Notes: generated from the letters alone by a model not told the origin. A stretch of DNA of 46,212 nt from Candidatus Omnitrophota bacterium (GCA_030698625.1 JAUYMS010000009.1:1-46212), one strand, 5' to 3'. Counted from the first letter of the stretch, positions 23,903-32,297 are shown. A program made the numbers and translations.

Positions 23903-24876
23903 TCCAAGGCTTCCATTTGGTGAATCGTTTCGGCTTTCAGCTCCCCCCGCAGGGCATAGATAACGCCGGCGCTTAGGCTGAACCCATAGATCAGGATATC
24001 CAAAAGGAGAGAAAGTGCAAGTGCTGTTTCTGACGGCATATAGCGTGAAAAGAGGTAAACACTGCCGACTTCACGAACCCCTAACCCCCCCATAGAAGGC
24101 GCCATGCTCACAATACTGATTACAGGCATCAAGACAAAGAAAAGCATCGGATTTATCGCGACGCCAAGGCTTCGGGCTAACCAATAGGCAATAAAAATCA
24201 AGAACACCTGCCCCACTAGAGACAGTAGTATTGCCGCAGCGATATTCTTTTTGCGGCGCTGAAAACTGTGAATGGCGTGATAAGCCTCTGAGAGGTGGGT
24301 GCGGAAGCGTTCGGGAATAACATAGGTAAGAAATTTAAAAATACGGGCAAACTTCTTGTTGATAAAAAACAAACTGAGTAGAAAGATGAGTCCCAGGAAA
24401 CCATAAACGCCCATGGAAATACGAGGGTCCTTAATCTCACGGTGCAGAAACCCGAGAGCGGCGAGGGCAATGAGCATGAGCGAAAAAAAGCCCGTCAAAC
24501 GGTCAATAATCACCGAAGTCGTGGCTTCAATCTTCTTCCCGCAGCGCTTGTAGCAATAATACGCCTTCGCCACGTCCCCGCCTACCGCCGAGGGCAATAT
24601 AAGATTAAAAAAATTCCCGATGAGACACAAGTAAAAAGTCCCCAAAAAACGAATCTGAATATCCTGCCCGTGAAAAATCGTCCTCAGCCGTAACGCGAGG
24701 ATCCCCTGACACAAGATATAAGCCAGCATGGCCAGGGCAAACCAGTCCCAGCGAACACCCGCGGCCATGATATGCAGGGCTTCATCGAGCTTATCGCGAA
24801 GGATATACAGGGTCAGACCGATCGCAGTTACACTAACCGTCAGGCGCACAAAGACCCCACCAAATCCATATTTCAT
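23899..24876 (-). CDS. YbhN/AglD-type membrane protein (UPF0104, LPG synthase TM family)
   Basis: This 325-residue integral membrane protein has about eight helices and belongs to the family that includes the flippase domain of MprF and YbhN. The family hallmarks [17 protein letters not shown] (residues ~95-111) and [12 protein letters not shown] (~258-269) are present. Members move or bind lipids or lipid-linked sugars in the inner membrane. It is second in the operon, 19 bp after DUF1844 and overlapping aroQ by 4 bp. The substrate is unknown. Confidence 0.85.
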   Translation of the reverse strand: MKYGFGGVFVRLTVSVTAIGLTLYILRDKLDEALHIMAAGVRWDWFALAMLAYILCQGILALRLRTIFHGQDIQIRFLGTFYLCLIGNFFNLILPSAVGGDVAKAYYCYKRCGKKIEATTSVIIDRLTGFFSLMLIALAALGFLHREIKDPRISMGVYGFLGLIFLLSLFFINKKFARIFKFLTYVIPERFRTHLSEAYHAIHSFQRRKKNIAAAILLSLVGQVFLIFIAYWLARSLGVAINPMLFFVLMPVISIVSMAPSMGGLGVREVGSVYLFSRYMPSETALALSLLLDILIYGFSLSAGVIYALRGELKAETIHQMEALE

Positions 24877-24895
24877 AGGAGATTGATATTCCTCT

Positions 24896-25258
24896 TTAGC
24901 TCTTCTGGACGAATTTCATCTGGAGTTCCGGGAGGACAGATTCAAAGAAGGTGTTTTCCTCGGGGCCCGTATTACTGCGCGTCTTTTCCTTTAATTGTAC
25001 CAGGAGGTCTATGACACTACGCGCCTCGTCGATCTCAACTTCCGGCTTCTGAGATTCGGGGTGTGGGATTTCACCCATATGGATCATTGCCTGCATTGCA
25101 AGGGAGTTCAGCAGTGAGAGAAAGGCCTGCGACGACTGAGGCGCACTTCCTGCTGAAGCCGGTTCAGGGCGCACCCGCGCCTTGTCGCCTTCAACCTTTT
25201 CCTTCCAGTTTTGGTCTACCTTCTTCTCAGGAAAATGAATGTCCTTATCCGATTGCAC
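24896..25258 (-). CDS. DUF1844 family protein
   Basis: This 120-residue protein has a charged, likely disordered N-terminus (1-40) and a DUF1844 core (~43-118). The core includes FLSLLNSLAMQAMIHMGEIP, a DEARSVIDLLVQLKEKT helix and the terminal LPELQMKFV. The start is GTG at 25258 with GAGG 8 nt upstream. It is the first gene of the acc/heptose operon, starting only 18 nt after a terminator hairpin. The family has no established function. Confidence 0.88.
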   Translation of the reverse strand: MQSDKDIHFPEKKVDQNWKEKVEGDKARVRPEPASAGSAPQSSQAFLSLLNSLAMQAMIHMGEIPHPESQKPEVEIDEARSVIDLLVQLKEKTRSNTGPEENTFFESVLPELQMKFVQKS

Positions 25259-25276
25259 AGGTAACCTCGTACAGCT

Positions 25277-25326
25277 AAAAAAAAGAGGCTCCTGGCCTAG
25301 TGGGGATCAGGTTGGCCAGGAACCTC
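25277..25326 (-). terminator. Rho-independent terminator directly before DUF1844 (candidate attenuator)
   Basis: On the minus strand GAGGTTCCTGGCC (25314-25326) pairs with GGCCAGGAGCCTC (25285-25297). The stem has 8 + 4 bp around one mismatch and a 16-nt loop, and is followed by eight T (25277-25284). It lies between a near-consensus promoter (25367-25395) and the GTG of DUF1844, 18 nt from the latter. It may also end transcripts from the STAS-PilZ gene upstream. A transcript starting at the intervening promoter has to pass it, which suggests attenuation. Confidence 0.85.
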
Positions 25327-25366
25327 TGAAGGTGAGTTGAAACTTGCAAGTTTCCAAGTGAGGACA

Positions 25367-25395
25367 CTTATATCAGGAGCGCGATGACATGTCAA
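25367..25395 (-). promoter_or_regulatory. Sigma-70 promoter of the DUF1844-acc-heptose operon
   Basis: On the minus strand TTGACA (25390-25395, perfect) and TATAAG (25367-25372, 5/6) are separated by 17 nt. The start would fall near 25360, giving a leader of about 100 nt. That leader contains GAAACTTGCAAGTTTC, an exact 16-bp palindrome at 25338-25353 able to form a short hairpin, followed by the terminator. Confidence 0.75.
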
Positions 25396-25465
25396 TGAAA
25401 AACAGACACATGCGAGACAAAATAAGGGCTTGGACAATCAATACAAGGGGTTATGCTGTAAGAGG

Positions 25466-26200
25466 TTAGCTGGCTTTAAGATCGCCAAGAAATTCCACCG
25501 CAAGACCGAACTGCTTCCGGTGCAACTCCTTACGCTTAATCTGGCCGCGCAGCTCATATTCCTCGGGGAAATTCGCGCTTGGAAAGATGTGAATAGCGAC
25601 TTCCTTGTCTTGAAGCTCGCTATCCAGAGACTCAAGTTTCATTGCCACCGCAAGGTCCAGGTACTCTGCAAAAAGCCCCCCCTCACTGATATTGGTAGCA
25701 ATAGCACGTGTCCTGATAGGCAGTCCGTCAGCTCCTTCAAAGTCAATTTCGATGGGGAGAGCCACGTGCATACGCTTACTACGACGTTTCTCCACGTCAT
25801 TTCCAAGGGCACTTTCTACGCTTTTGGCCTCAAACTCCTTGTCCTTTTCATGCTCGAGAAGAAAGGGGCCAAAATCCTCTGCCACTTCCTTTTCAGAGGG
25901 ACAGATGCGCACATTCTGCGGAATATAAGTATCCTCGAGAATCATAACCAGGCTACCAGACGCCCCGAAAATGAGACTTTTTTGCGGTCGGATGCAGGCT
26001 GCGAGAAGTTTTCGCAGGCCGAGAGGGTCTAAGGTAGGGATCATCTGTAGGTTCAAGATAACTCGCTGCAATCTGTGGCGCCTGATATTACGCTGAATCT
26101 TCCAGGCAACTTCCTGCAAAGTCTCCTGCGTAGGACTCCCCTGCAGATCAAACACACAAACTGTTCCGATTTCCCTTGTACTTACCTTTAACTTGCTCAT
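25466..26200 (-). CDS. STAS-PilZ fusion protein (c-di-GMP effector)
   Basis: This product is about 244 residues from the ATG at 26200, which has GAAGGG upstream; an in-frame start at 26284 is less likely. The N-terminal half (~1-105) resembles a STAS/anti-sigma-antagonist fold (TVCVFDLQGSPTQ, VILNLQMIPTLDPLGL). The C-terminal half (~135-240) is a PilZ domain with the c-di-GMP binding residues RRSKR and NISEGG. It is the only PilZ receptor in the window, against three GGDEF synthases. It could tie c-di-GMP to a partner-switching pathway. The phospho-acceptor Ser/Thr of classic anti-anti-sigma factors is not obvious. Confidence 0.85.
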   Translation of the reverse strand: MSKLKVSTREIGTVCVFDLQGSPTQETLQEVAWKIQRNIRRHRLQRVILNLQMIPTLDPLGLRKLLAACIRPQKSLIFGASGSLVMILEDTYIPQNVRICPSEKEVAEDFGPFLLEHEKDKEFEAKSVESALGNDVEKRRSKRMHVALPIEIDFEGADGLPIRTRAIATNISEGGLFAEYLDLAVAMKLESLDSELQDKEVAIHIFPSANFPEEYELRGQIKRKELHRKQFGLAVEFLGDLKAS

Positions 26201-26361
26201 GATCCCTTCGCTCCCTCGCTGGAGCTTAGATTCAGACTTTCCTCCAGATATTAAAAAGCTACACGACAATAACAGTAATTGCAAGGCATTAACGCATTAT
26301 TTATAACTCTTAGTGTCTTTAGCGTCTAAGTATAACTTTAACAGTATATTCAATACCATTA

Positions 26362-26390
26362 GCTATCAATAACGATCTTTACTATGTCAA
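26362..26390 (-). promoter_or_regulatory. Possible promoter for the STAS-PilZ gene
   Basis: On the minus strand TTGACA (26385-26390, perfect) and GATAGC (26362-26367, 3/6) are 17 nt apart. The 266-bp gap before the gene is AT-rich and offers other -10-like hexamers (TATACT, TATAAA), so the exact promoter is uncertain. Confidence 0.35.
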
Positions 26391-26466
26391 GTCGCCTGAG
26401 TCACTTAAGCCACTCCGGCTGAAAATTTGGATTTCCCTTAAGGGATCGGACGGCATTCGTCTGAAA

Positions 26467-27807
26467 CTACTTAGACTTTAGGCGAGTCAGTCTCTCACGG
26501 AGCGTCTTCTCAAAGCCTTGTTCAGTAGGTAGATAGTAAGATTTTGGAGCGGGCATGTATTCCTGCTCAACATAGTGCCCCTCGTGGGAATGAGGGTATT
26601 TATAATCCACCCCGTGCCCCATCCTCTTGGCAGAGGCATAACTACTATCACGGAGGTGCTTTGGTACTTCCTGGACCGTCTCCGACTCCACATCTTCAAG
26701 AGCTTTGTTAACTGCTAAATAACTTGCGTTACTCTTCGGCGCCAGCGCCATATAGGTCACCAACTGAGAAAGGATAATACGGGCCTCCGGAAGCCCCACA
26801 AACTCGATAGCTTTCAATCCTGCGGAGGCCAGGATCAGGGCTTGAGGGTCCGCATTCCCAATATCTTCACTCGCCAAGATAAGGATACGGCGCATGATAA
26901 AACGCGGGTCTTCGCCGGCATAGATCATCTTAGCCAGCCAATAAACTGAGGCATCCGGGTCTGAACCCCTCATGCTCTTAATAAAGGCACTCGCCGTATC
27001 AAAGTGATAATCCTCGTCGCCGTCGTAATACACAACTTTCCGCTGACAGGACTCCTCCGCAACCTTCAGGTCAAAAATGATGTCGCCTTGATCATTTGGT
27101 GCTGTCGTCATCACCCCCACCTCAAGAGCGTTCAACGCCCGCCGGCAGTCCCCCGCCGCGTGCTTCGCAATGAATCGCAGCACATTATCGTCTGCCACAA
27201 CGCGCTGTCCGCCTAACCCGCGGTCCTCATTTTTTAAGGCCCGACGTAGGACCTCGACTAAAGCATCCTCATCCAGAGGCTTCAGCTCGAAGATCGTAGA
27301 TCGGGAAAGAAGCGGTCCGTTTATCGAAAAAGAAGGGTTGTGTGTGGTTGCGCCGATAAGTACCAGCGTTCCGTTCTCAACGTCGGGCATGAGCACATCC
27401 TGTTGCGCCTTATTGAAGCGGTGAATCTCATCAACGAAGAGAACCGTTTTCTGTCGCGATCGCCTTCGACGCGCCTGTTCAATAACCCGGCGCATATCCG
27501 CGGTGTTCGATGTCACCGCATTGAGAGTCACGAAAGCAGATCGGGTCGCTTTTGAGATAATCCTGGCGAGGGTTGTCTTTCCGATTCCCGGAGGGCCGTA
27601 GAAGACTACGGAGATGAGTCGATCGCCACTGATAACGCGATGCAGAGGTTTGCCCGGTGCCACGATATGGTCTTGCCCTACAATCTCCTCCAAGGATCTC
27701 GGCCGCATGCGTACGGCAAGAGGTGCATCCGCGAGAGACTCTGCCGCTGTTTCCGGCTGCTCATCGGAAAAGAAATCGCTTTGCTCGTGAAGAGGTTTTG
27801 TTTTCAT
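26467..27807 (-). CDS. rarA: Replication-associated recombination AAA+ ATPase RarA (MgsA/WRNIP1)
   Basis: This product is about 446 residues from the ATG at 27807, which lies 16 bp after pheT; the longer reading overlaps pheT. RarA acts at stalled replication forks. Motifs are RPRSLEEIVGQDHI, Walker A YGPPGIGKTT, Walker B VLFVDEIHRF, the sensor GATTHNPSF, and the C-terminal tetramerisation domain containing SRMKYSHRGHY-like KYPHSHEGHYV and EQEYMP. It ends the infC-to-pheT cluster. Confidence 0.95.
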   Translation of the reverse strand: MKTKPLHEQSDFFSDEQPETAAESLADAPLAVRMRPRSLEEIVGQDHIVAPGKPLHRVISGDRLISVVFYGPPGIGKTTLARIISKATRSAFVTLNAVTSNTADMRRVIEQARRRRSRQKTVLFVDEIHRFNKAQQDVLMPDVENGTLVLIGATTHNPSFSINGPLLSRSTIFELKPLDEDALVEVLRRALKNEDRGLGGQRVVADDNVLRFIAKHAAGDCRRALNALEVGVMTTAPNDQGDIIFDLKVAEESCQRKVVYYDGDEDYHFDTASAFIKSMRGSDPDASVYWLAKMIYAGEDPRFIMRRILILASEDIGNADPQALILASAGLKAIEFVGLPEARIILSQLVTYMALAPKSNASYLAVNKALEDVESETVQEVPKHLRDSSYASAKRMGHGVDYKYPHSHEGHYVEQEYMPAPKSYYLPTEQGFEKTLRERLTRLKSK

Positions 27808-27823
27808 AATTAGGACAGCAAAT

Positions 27824-29884
27824 CTACTGAAAGGTTGCTTGGAATTTACCGGAAACGGCCTTAGCAATATCGGTGTGGAGCTTTTGGATTTCCTCGGAGA
27901 CAAGCGTCTTGTCTCCGGACTGGTAAGTCACGCGGAAAGCCAGGCTCTTACATCCCTTGGGAATTCTTCCGCCGCGAAACAGGTCGAACACCTCAACATT
28001 CTTGATAAGTTCCTTTTCATGGCTTTTAATTTCTTCCAGCACGGCGCCGGCCTTCACGGATTCAGCCACGACGACGGCCAAGTCTCGTTGAATTGAGGGA
28101 AACCGGGAAAGATCTTGAAAGCGACGCACCCAGGCCACATGCGACTGCGTCTCAGCAAGGGAGATTTCCGCATAGTAGACCCGGCTTTCAAGATCCCATT
28201 TGCGAGCATACTGAGGCTGAACCTCCCCCACAAGACCGACAGTGTTGTCTCCGGCCTTAATTGATTCCGAAGACAGCCCCTCTAAAGCCGTGTACTCACC
28301 TTTTGAAAATGAGACATCCGCGATACCTAATGTTTCTAAAAATGCGGCGACCATGCCCTTAAGGTCGTAGAAGGCAAACTCTCTGCTATCCGTATCCGCC
28401 CATCCCTTTTCATACCGCAGTCCCGCAATAATAATGCCCAGGGCCTTTTCCTCGTGCGTCTTCTTACCCGATGCGGTCTCCTTCCGATAGGTATTGGCGA
28501 TTTCGAAGAACGGCATGCTGACCGCACCCTGGTTAGCATTTTTTTTCAGCACTTCCATGAGGCTCGGCAGCAGCATGGGACGCAGTCTGTTCAGCTCTTT
28601 ATTCTGAGGATTGACAATCCGTATTGATTCCTCAATATTGTAATCCGGCGGAAAGCTTTGTTCGGATATCAGGCTGAAAGTAACGGTCTCGTAAAGCCCA
28701 GCCGCCGTAAAATAGTGCCTCGCCGTCTCCTCAACTTTCAAGAGCGGGTCGTCGAGCAGTTCATGCGGCACTAGCGACGGCAGTGCAGACGGAATATTCT
28801 CATAGCCATAAAGTCTCGCGATCTCCTCAATGAGATGAACCGGCATCACAAGATCCGAGCGAAAAGACGGAATACGGACGGAAAAACTTCCGACCCCCTT
28901 GTCCTTCACATCGAGGCCAAGTCGCCTCATGAAGGCTGCGATCTGTGAGGGCTTAATTGCTACGCCGAGGGTCTTTTCAACCTCGCCGGCAGTCAAATGA
29001 ATCAGACCATTCTTACCCGCGGGCTTTTGGCCGACCTTGATCACGCTGCTGACAAAACGCGGCTTCGCATATTTCTTCAAGAAATAGAGGGCGCGTGATC
29101 GTGCAAAATCAACCCCTTCGGGATCCACGCACCGCTCAAACCGATAGGACGATTCACTCGTAATGGCATGATGCTTAGAGGTCGATCGTACTCTTCCGGG
29201 GTGTAAGAACGCCGATTCCAAGAAGATATTACGTGTTTTATCCGAGACCTCGGAATCCGCGCCGCCCATCACTCCTGCCAGGGCCGTCGCTCTATCGTGA
29301 TCTGCAATTACCAGATCTTCATTGCGGCAATCATACACATGCCCATTGATCGCCGTAAATTTCTCGCCTTTCCGCGCACGTCGAATCACGACTTCCCTGC
29401 CGCCCAACAAATCGGCATCAAAGGCATGAAGCGGCTGACCCGTCTCCAATAGGACATAGTTCGTGATATCCACAATCAGGTTAATGCAGCGAACCCCGCA
29501 GGCTTCCAATCGATCGCGCATGAAATCTGGAGTGGGATTTTGCTCCACGCCCTCAAGAACGACTCCCGTATAATACGGGCACCCGTCTTTGTCCTTAAGC
29601 TCAACCTTCCATCCCGGCGGCATTTTTCGGCTTGTCTGCTCATCAATTTCGGGCAGCCGGAGCGTCAGATTTTCGATCGCAGCAATCTCTCGGGCAACTC
29701 CGATATGCGACAGCCAATCCGGACGGTTCGTAGTAATTTCGATCTCGAAGAGATGATCTTTGCCTCCACAGATCGGTACCAATTTTTCGACTTCCAAACC
29801 GGCCATGGTGAGCGAGTTAGCAACAGCCTCAATCGGGGGCTTCATCGTCACATAATCACTCAACCATCGAACGCTGATTTTCAT
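27824..29884 (-). CDS. pheT: Phenylalanyl-tRNA synthetase beta subunit lacking the OB (EMAP) domain
   Basis: PheT pairs with PheS to charge tRNA-Phe. At 686 residues it is about 110 shorter than typical bacterial PheT. The N-terminal segment MKISVRWLSDYV...GLEVEKLVP runs directly into IEITTNRPDWLSHIGVAREIAA, whereas other bacteria insert an EMAP-II-like tRNA-binding domain there (E. coli residues ~39-148). The B3/B4 editing region, B5, catalytic-like core and C-terminal anticodon-binding ferredoxin fold (RFPSIQRDLAVVV to the end) are present. It is separated from pheS by 1 bp. The lack of the OB domain is read directly and is not explained by a frameshift. Confidence 0.95.
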   Translation of the reverse strand: MKISVRWLSDYVTMKPPIEAVANSLTMAGLEVEKLVPICGGKDHLFEIEITTNRPDWLSHIGVAREIAAIENLTLRLPEIDEQTSRKMPPGWKVELKDKDGCPYYTGVVLEGVEQNPTPDFMRDRLEACGVRCINLIVDITNYVLLETGQPLHAFDADLLGGREVVIRRARKGEKFTAINGHVYDCRNEDLVIADHDRATALAGVMGGADSEVSDKTRNIFLESAFLHPGRVRSTSKHHAITSESSYRFERCVDPEGVDFARSRALYFLKKYAKPRFVSSVIKVGQKPAGKNGLIHLTAGEVEKTLGVAIKPSQIAAFMRRLGLDVKDKGVGSFSVRIPSFRSDLVMPVHLIEEIARLYGYENIPSALPSLVPHELLDDPLLKVEETARHYFTAAGLYETVTFSLISEQSFPPDYNIEESIRIVNPQNKELNRLRPMLLPSLMEVLKKNANQGAVSMPFFEIANTYRKETASGKKTHEEKALGIIIAGLRYEKGWADTDSREFAFYDLKGMVAAFLETLGIADVSFSKGEYTALEGLSSESIKAGDNTVGLVGEVQPQYARKWDLESRVYYAEISLAETQSHVAWVRRFQDLSRFPSIQRDLAVVVAESVKAGAVLEEIKSHEKELIKNVEVFDLFRGGRIPKGCKSLAFRVTYQSGDKTLVSEEIQKLHTDIAKAVSGKFQATFQ

Positions 29885-29885
29885 A

Positions 29886-30860
29886 TTAGAACTGCCTCAG
29901 AAACCGCAAATCATTTTCATAAAAATAGCGAATATCCGGAATACCTAAACGCAACATTGCGATTCTCTCCACACCCAAGCCAAAAGCAAAACCGCGCACT
30001 TTTTTTGTGTCATAGCCCACGGCTTCAAAGACTTTGGGATTCACAAATCCTGCGCCTAAAATTTCAAGCCACCCCTTATCCCCCCACTGGATGTCGACTT
30101 CAACACTCGGTTCGGTAAAAGGAAAGAAATGAGGTCGGAAACGAATTTTTGTACTGCTACCGAACAGTTCCCTCAAAAACCAGTACAGAACGCCCTTCAA
30201 TTCGCTGAAATTTGTCTTATCATCCACCATAAGCCCCTCAATCTGATGAAACATGAAGGAATGGCTGGCATCGACCGTGTCGGGGCGGTAAACACGACCC
30301 GGCGCGATAATACGCAACGGGGGATCATTCTTTTCCATAACACGTATCTGAACGGTTGACGTCTGCGAACGGAGCAAAGACCCGGAATCGGTATAAAAGG
30401 TGTCAAAGCTGTCACGGGAGGCGTGATCGAGCGAAATATTAAGTGCGGTAAAATTATAAAACTCTGTTTCGACTTCCGGGCCTTCGACAACCGCAAACCC
30501 CATCCGCCCAAAAATCCGGCAGATCTCTCTGATCGTTTGGGAAATGGGATGTAGTTTACCGACAGCGGGACGAATGCCCGGCAGCGTTTCATCGAAGTTG
30601 CCCTCAGAAGTCGATGCGTCAGGAAGGGACTCGCACAGGGTCCGAAGGGATTCTTCTAAGTAGCCCTTGAGGCGATTAACCTCACGGCCCCAATCCCTAC
30701 GTTCCTCCGCACTCAGAGTCTTCAGCCGCGCCATGAGCTCGCCCAACTTACCTTTTTTTCCAAGGTAGGCAATTCGGAAGGCCTCTAAATCCTCGCGCGA
30801 ACCGATATCCTTGAGTTGTGCCTGGGCTTCCTTTTCGACTTCACTGACGGTCGGATTCAT
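29886..30860 (-). CDS. pheS: Phenylalanyl-tRNA synthetase alpha subunit
   Basis: This is a class II synthetase subunit of 324 residues. The N-terminal coiled coil (~1-90) is followed by HPISQTIREICRIFGRMGF, the motif LLRSQTSTVQIR, FRPHFFPFTEPSVEV, and the C-terminal motif 3 FAFGLGVERIAMLRLGIPDIR. Length is normal. It lies 42 bp after rplT and 1 bp before pheT. Confidence 0.97.
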   Translation of the reverse strand: MNPTVSEVEKEAQAQLKDIGSREDLEAFRIAYLGKKGKLGELMARLKTLSAEERRDWGREVNRLKGYLEESLRTLCESLPDASTSEGNFDETLPGIRPAVGKLHPISQTIREICRIFGRMGFAVVEGPEVETEFYNFTALNISLDHASRDSFDTFYTDSGSLLRSQTSTVQIRVMEKNDPPLRIIAPGRVYRPDTVDASHSFMFHQIEGLMVDDKTNFSELKGVLYWFLRELFGSSTKIRFRPHFFPFTEPSVEVDIQWGDKGWLEILGAGFVNPKVFEAVGYDTKKVRGFAFGLGVERIAMLRLGIPDIRYFYENDLRFLRQF

Positions 30861-30902
30861 CGGTGAGCAATGCCTCTGGGGGCACGTTCACAGATATGAG
30901 GC

Positions 30903-31271
30903 TTAGACCTTAGCGACTGAGCGCTGAGACTTGGCAAGTTCCACCAACTGCTGAAAAGCGTCGGCATCGCGTACGGCCAACTCGGCAAGAGACTTCCGGT
31001 CCAACTCGACTTTGGCCTTTATTAGGCCGGAAATAAATACGGAATAGCTGAGTCCAAATTCACGGGAACGCGCACCAATTCGCGCCTGCCACAAGCGGCG
31101 GAACTCACGCTTGCGAACTTTCCGGTCGCGGGTCGCATAAACCATGGCACGAATAACCGTTTCCCTAGCCGTGCGGAAAAGTTTGCGACGTCCGCTAAAA
31201 AACCCCTTAGCCCGCTTCAGAACCTTCTTCCGGCGTCTTCTAGACGCGGGGGCGTTAGTACTTCTCGGCAT
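30903..31271 (-). CDS. rplT: 50S ribosomal protein L20
   Basis: L20 is an early-assembly 23S rRNA-binding protein. The 122-residue product has the basic N-terminal extension (ASRRRRKKVLKRAKGFFSGR) and the globular domain ending VELAKSQ. The initial MPRSTNAPASRRRRKK differs slightly from the usual MPRVKRG start. A GAGGAG ribosome-binding site precedes the ATG. The order infC-rpmI-rplT is the standard one. Confidence 0.97.
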   Translation of the reverse strand: MPRSTNAPASRRRRKKVLKRAKGFFSGRRKLFRTARETVIRAMVYATRDRKVRKREFRRLWQARIGARSREFGLSYSVFISGLIKAKVELDRKSLAELAVRDADAFQQLVELAKSQRSVAKV

Positions 31272-31300
31272 GATGAACTCCTCTCAAAAAAATATTTTTT

Positions 31301-31501
31301 TTAGGTGCCATAAGGCAATAAAGTCTTAATCCGACGCACATCCGTATGATGGACGAGATGCATCCCGCGAGACTGCCTCTTCTTCTTGGGGCTCCGATCC
31401 GCAAGCATATGACGCCTTAGTGAGCGCGCGGATTTCACTTTTCCGGTTGCGGTAATCTTGAAACGTTTTTTGACTGCTTTATTCGTCTTGAGCTTTGGCA
31501 T
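31301..31501 (-). CDS. rpmI: 50S ribosomal protein L35
   Basis: This 66-residue basic protein has the L35 signature MPKLKTNKAVKKRFKITATGKV and RSLRRHMLADRSPKKKR. It begins inside the last 23 bp of infC, so translation is probably coupled to IF3 synthesis. Confidence 0.97.
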   Translation of the reverse strand: MPKLKTNKAVKKRFKITATGKVKSARSLRRHMLADRSPKKKRQSRGMHLVHHTDVRRIKTLLPYGT

Positions 31502-32087
31502 CAGTTGTCTCTTTCGTAGGCTCTTCTGTGGACCCTTCTCTAGGCTCTTTCTTGGGCTTCTTCGGCAATGCAGCCTTCGCCGTGAAATAAATATGGATCA
31601 CGTTACCCGCTAGCCCGTCGTTGCGCTCGAGATCTGCGACCTCGGAAATATCCTCTATAAACCGTTTAATAATCTTCTGGCCAAATTGCCGGCGCGTAAT
31701 CTCGCGGCCCCGAAAAAACATCGTAAACTTTACTTTGTCACCCCGCTCGAGAAATCTGCGCGCATTCCTAAGTTTAGTCTGGTAGTCATGCTCTTCGATC
31801 TTGAGGGTCATCTTGATTTCTTTGACCGTGATCGTTTTCTGCTTCTTCCTCGTCTCTCTTTCCTTCTTGCTCAGCGAGTAGATATACTTCCCGAGATCCA
31901 AAATTCGACACACCGGCGGGCTGACATTGCCGGCAACTTCTACCAGATCCAACTCATCCTGCCGCGCCATTTCCAGCGCTTCCTTAGTCGCAACAACACC
32001 GACCTGCTCGCCTGCGGCGTTTATCAAACGCACCTGAGGAACACGAATGTGTTCGTTCGCGCGTATTCGTCTTTTTGTTTTAGACAA
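31479..32087 (-). CDS. infC: Translation initiation factor IF-3 with TTG start
   Basis: IF3 proof-reads the start codon on the 30S subunit. The 202-residue protein has an N-domain (RANEHIRVPQVRLINAAGEQVGV), a linker and a C-domain with FTMFFRGREITRRQFGQKII, plus an acidic/Lys tail of about 25 residues. No in-frame ATG exists near the start; GGAGAA lies 5-6 nt upstream of a TTG at 32087. A non-AUG start is typical for infC (AUU in E. coli), because IF3 represses its own non-canonical start. The end overlaps rpmI by 23 bp, and a possible leader ORF overlaps the beginning. Confidence 0.96.
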   Translation of the reverse strand: MSKTKRRIRANEHIRVPQVRLINAAGEQVGVVATKEALEMARQDELDLVEVAGNVSPPVCRILDLGKYIYSLSKKERETRKKQKTITVKEIKMTLKIEEHDYQTKLRNARRFLERGDKVKFTMFFRGREITRRQFGQKIIKRFIEDISEVADLERNDGLAGNVIHIYFTAKAALPKKPKKEPREGSTEEPTKETTDAKAQDE

Positions 32088-32235
32088 TGATTCTCCTATC
32101 GTTCTTCGTGTCGGGGGAATAATTCAAGGACGGCACATATCCTCGCGCGTATATCACTCGGGCATCACGGGTTGACACCACGAGGTTGCGCGTTTCCGCT
32201 CTCAGAATTTTAGTCTCTTTAACTGCCTCACCCAT
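32080..32235 (-). CDS. Possible 51-codon leader ORF overlapping the infC start
   Basis: An ATG at 32235 opens 51 codons that end in a TAA overlapping the first codons of infC, in another frame. The infC promoter predicts a start near 32245, about 10 nt before this ATG. The composition looks protein-like (for example RNLVVSTRDARVIYARG) and the frame remains open for a further 12 codons upstream. No Shine-Dalgarno is visible, and I recognise no family. If translated, its termination next to the infC TTG would favour re-initiation. It may equally be non-coding leader. Confidence 0.3.
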   Translation of the reverse strand: MGEAVKETKILRAETRNLVVSTRDARVIYARGYVPSLNYSPDTKNDRRIIV

Positions 32236-32251
32236 CTTAAGATAGGCGCGT

Positions 32252-32280
32252 ATTTTACCTTCGAAAGCAGCTTATGGCAA
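32252..32280 (-). promoter_or_regulatory. Sigma-70 promoter for infC-rpmI-rplT
   Basis: On the minus strand TTGCCA (32275-32280) and TAAAAT (32252-32257, 5/6) are separated by 17 nt. The start near 32245 gives a leader of about 158 nt before the infC TTG. Confidence 0.65.
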
Positions 32281-32297
32281 CCCCTTTTAGAGGCTGT

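Noticed and set aside
25277-25360. A leader peptide encoded in the DUF1844 leader (frame beginning GTG at the -10 region)
   Set aside because: The GTG lies upstream of the predicted transcript start and there is no ribosome-binding site.
26400-26466. An intrinsic terminator after rarA
   Set aside because: Only short inverted repeats (TCCCTTAAGGGA and AGCC/GGCT) without a U-run are present.
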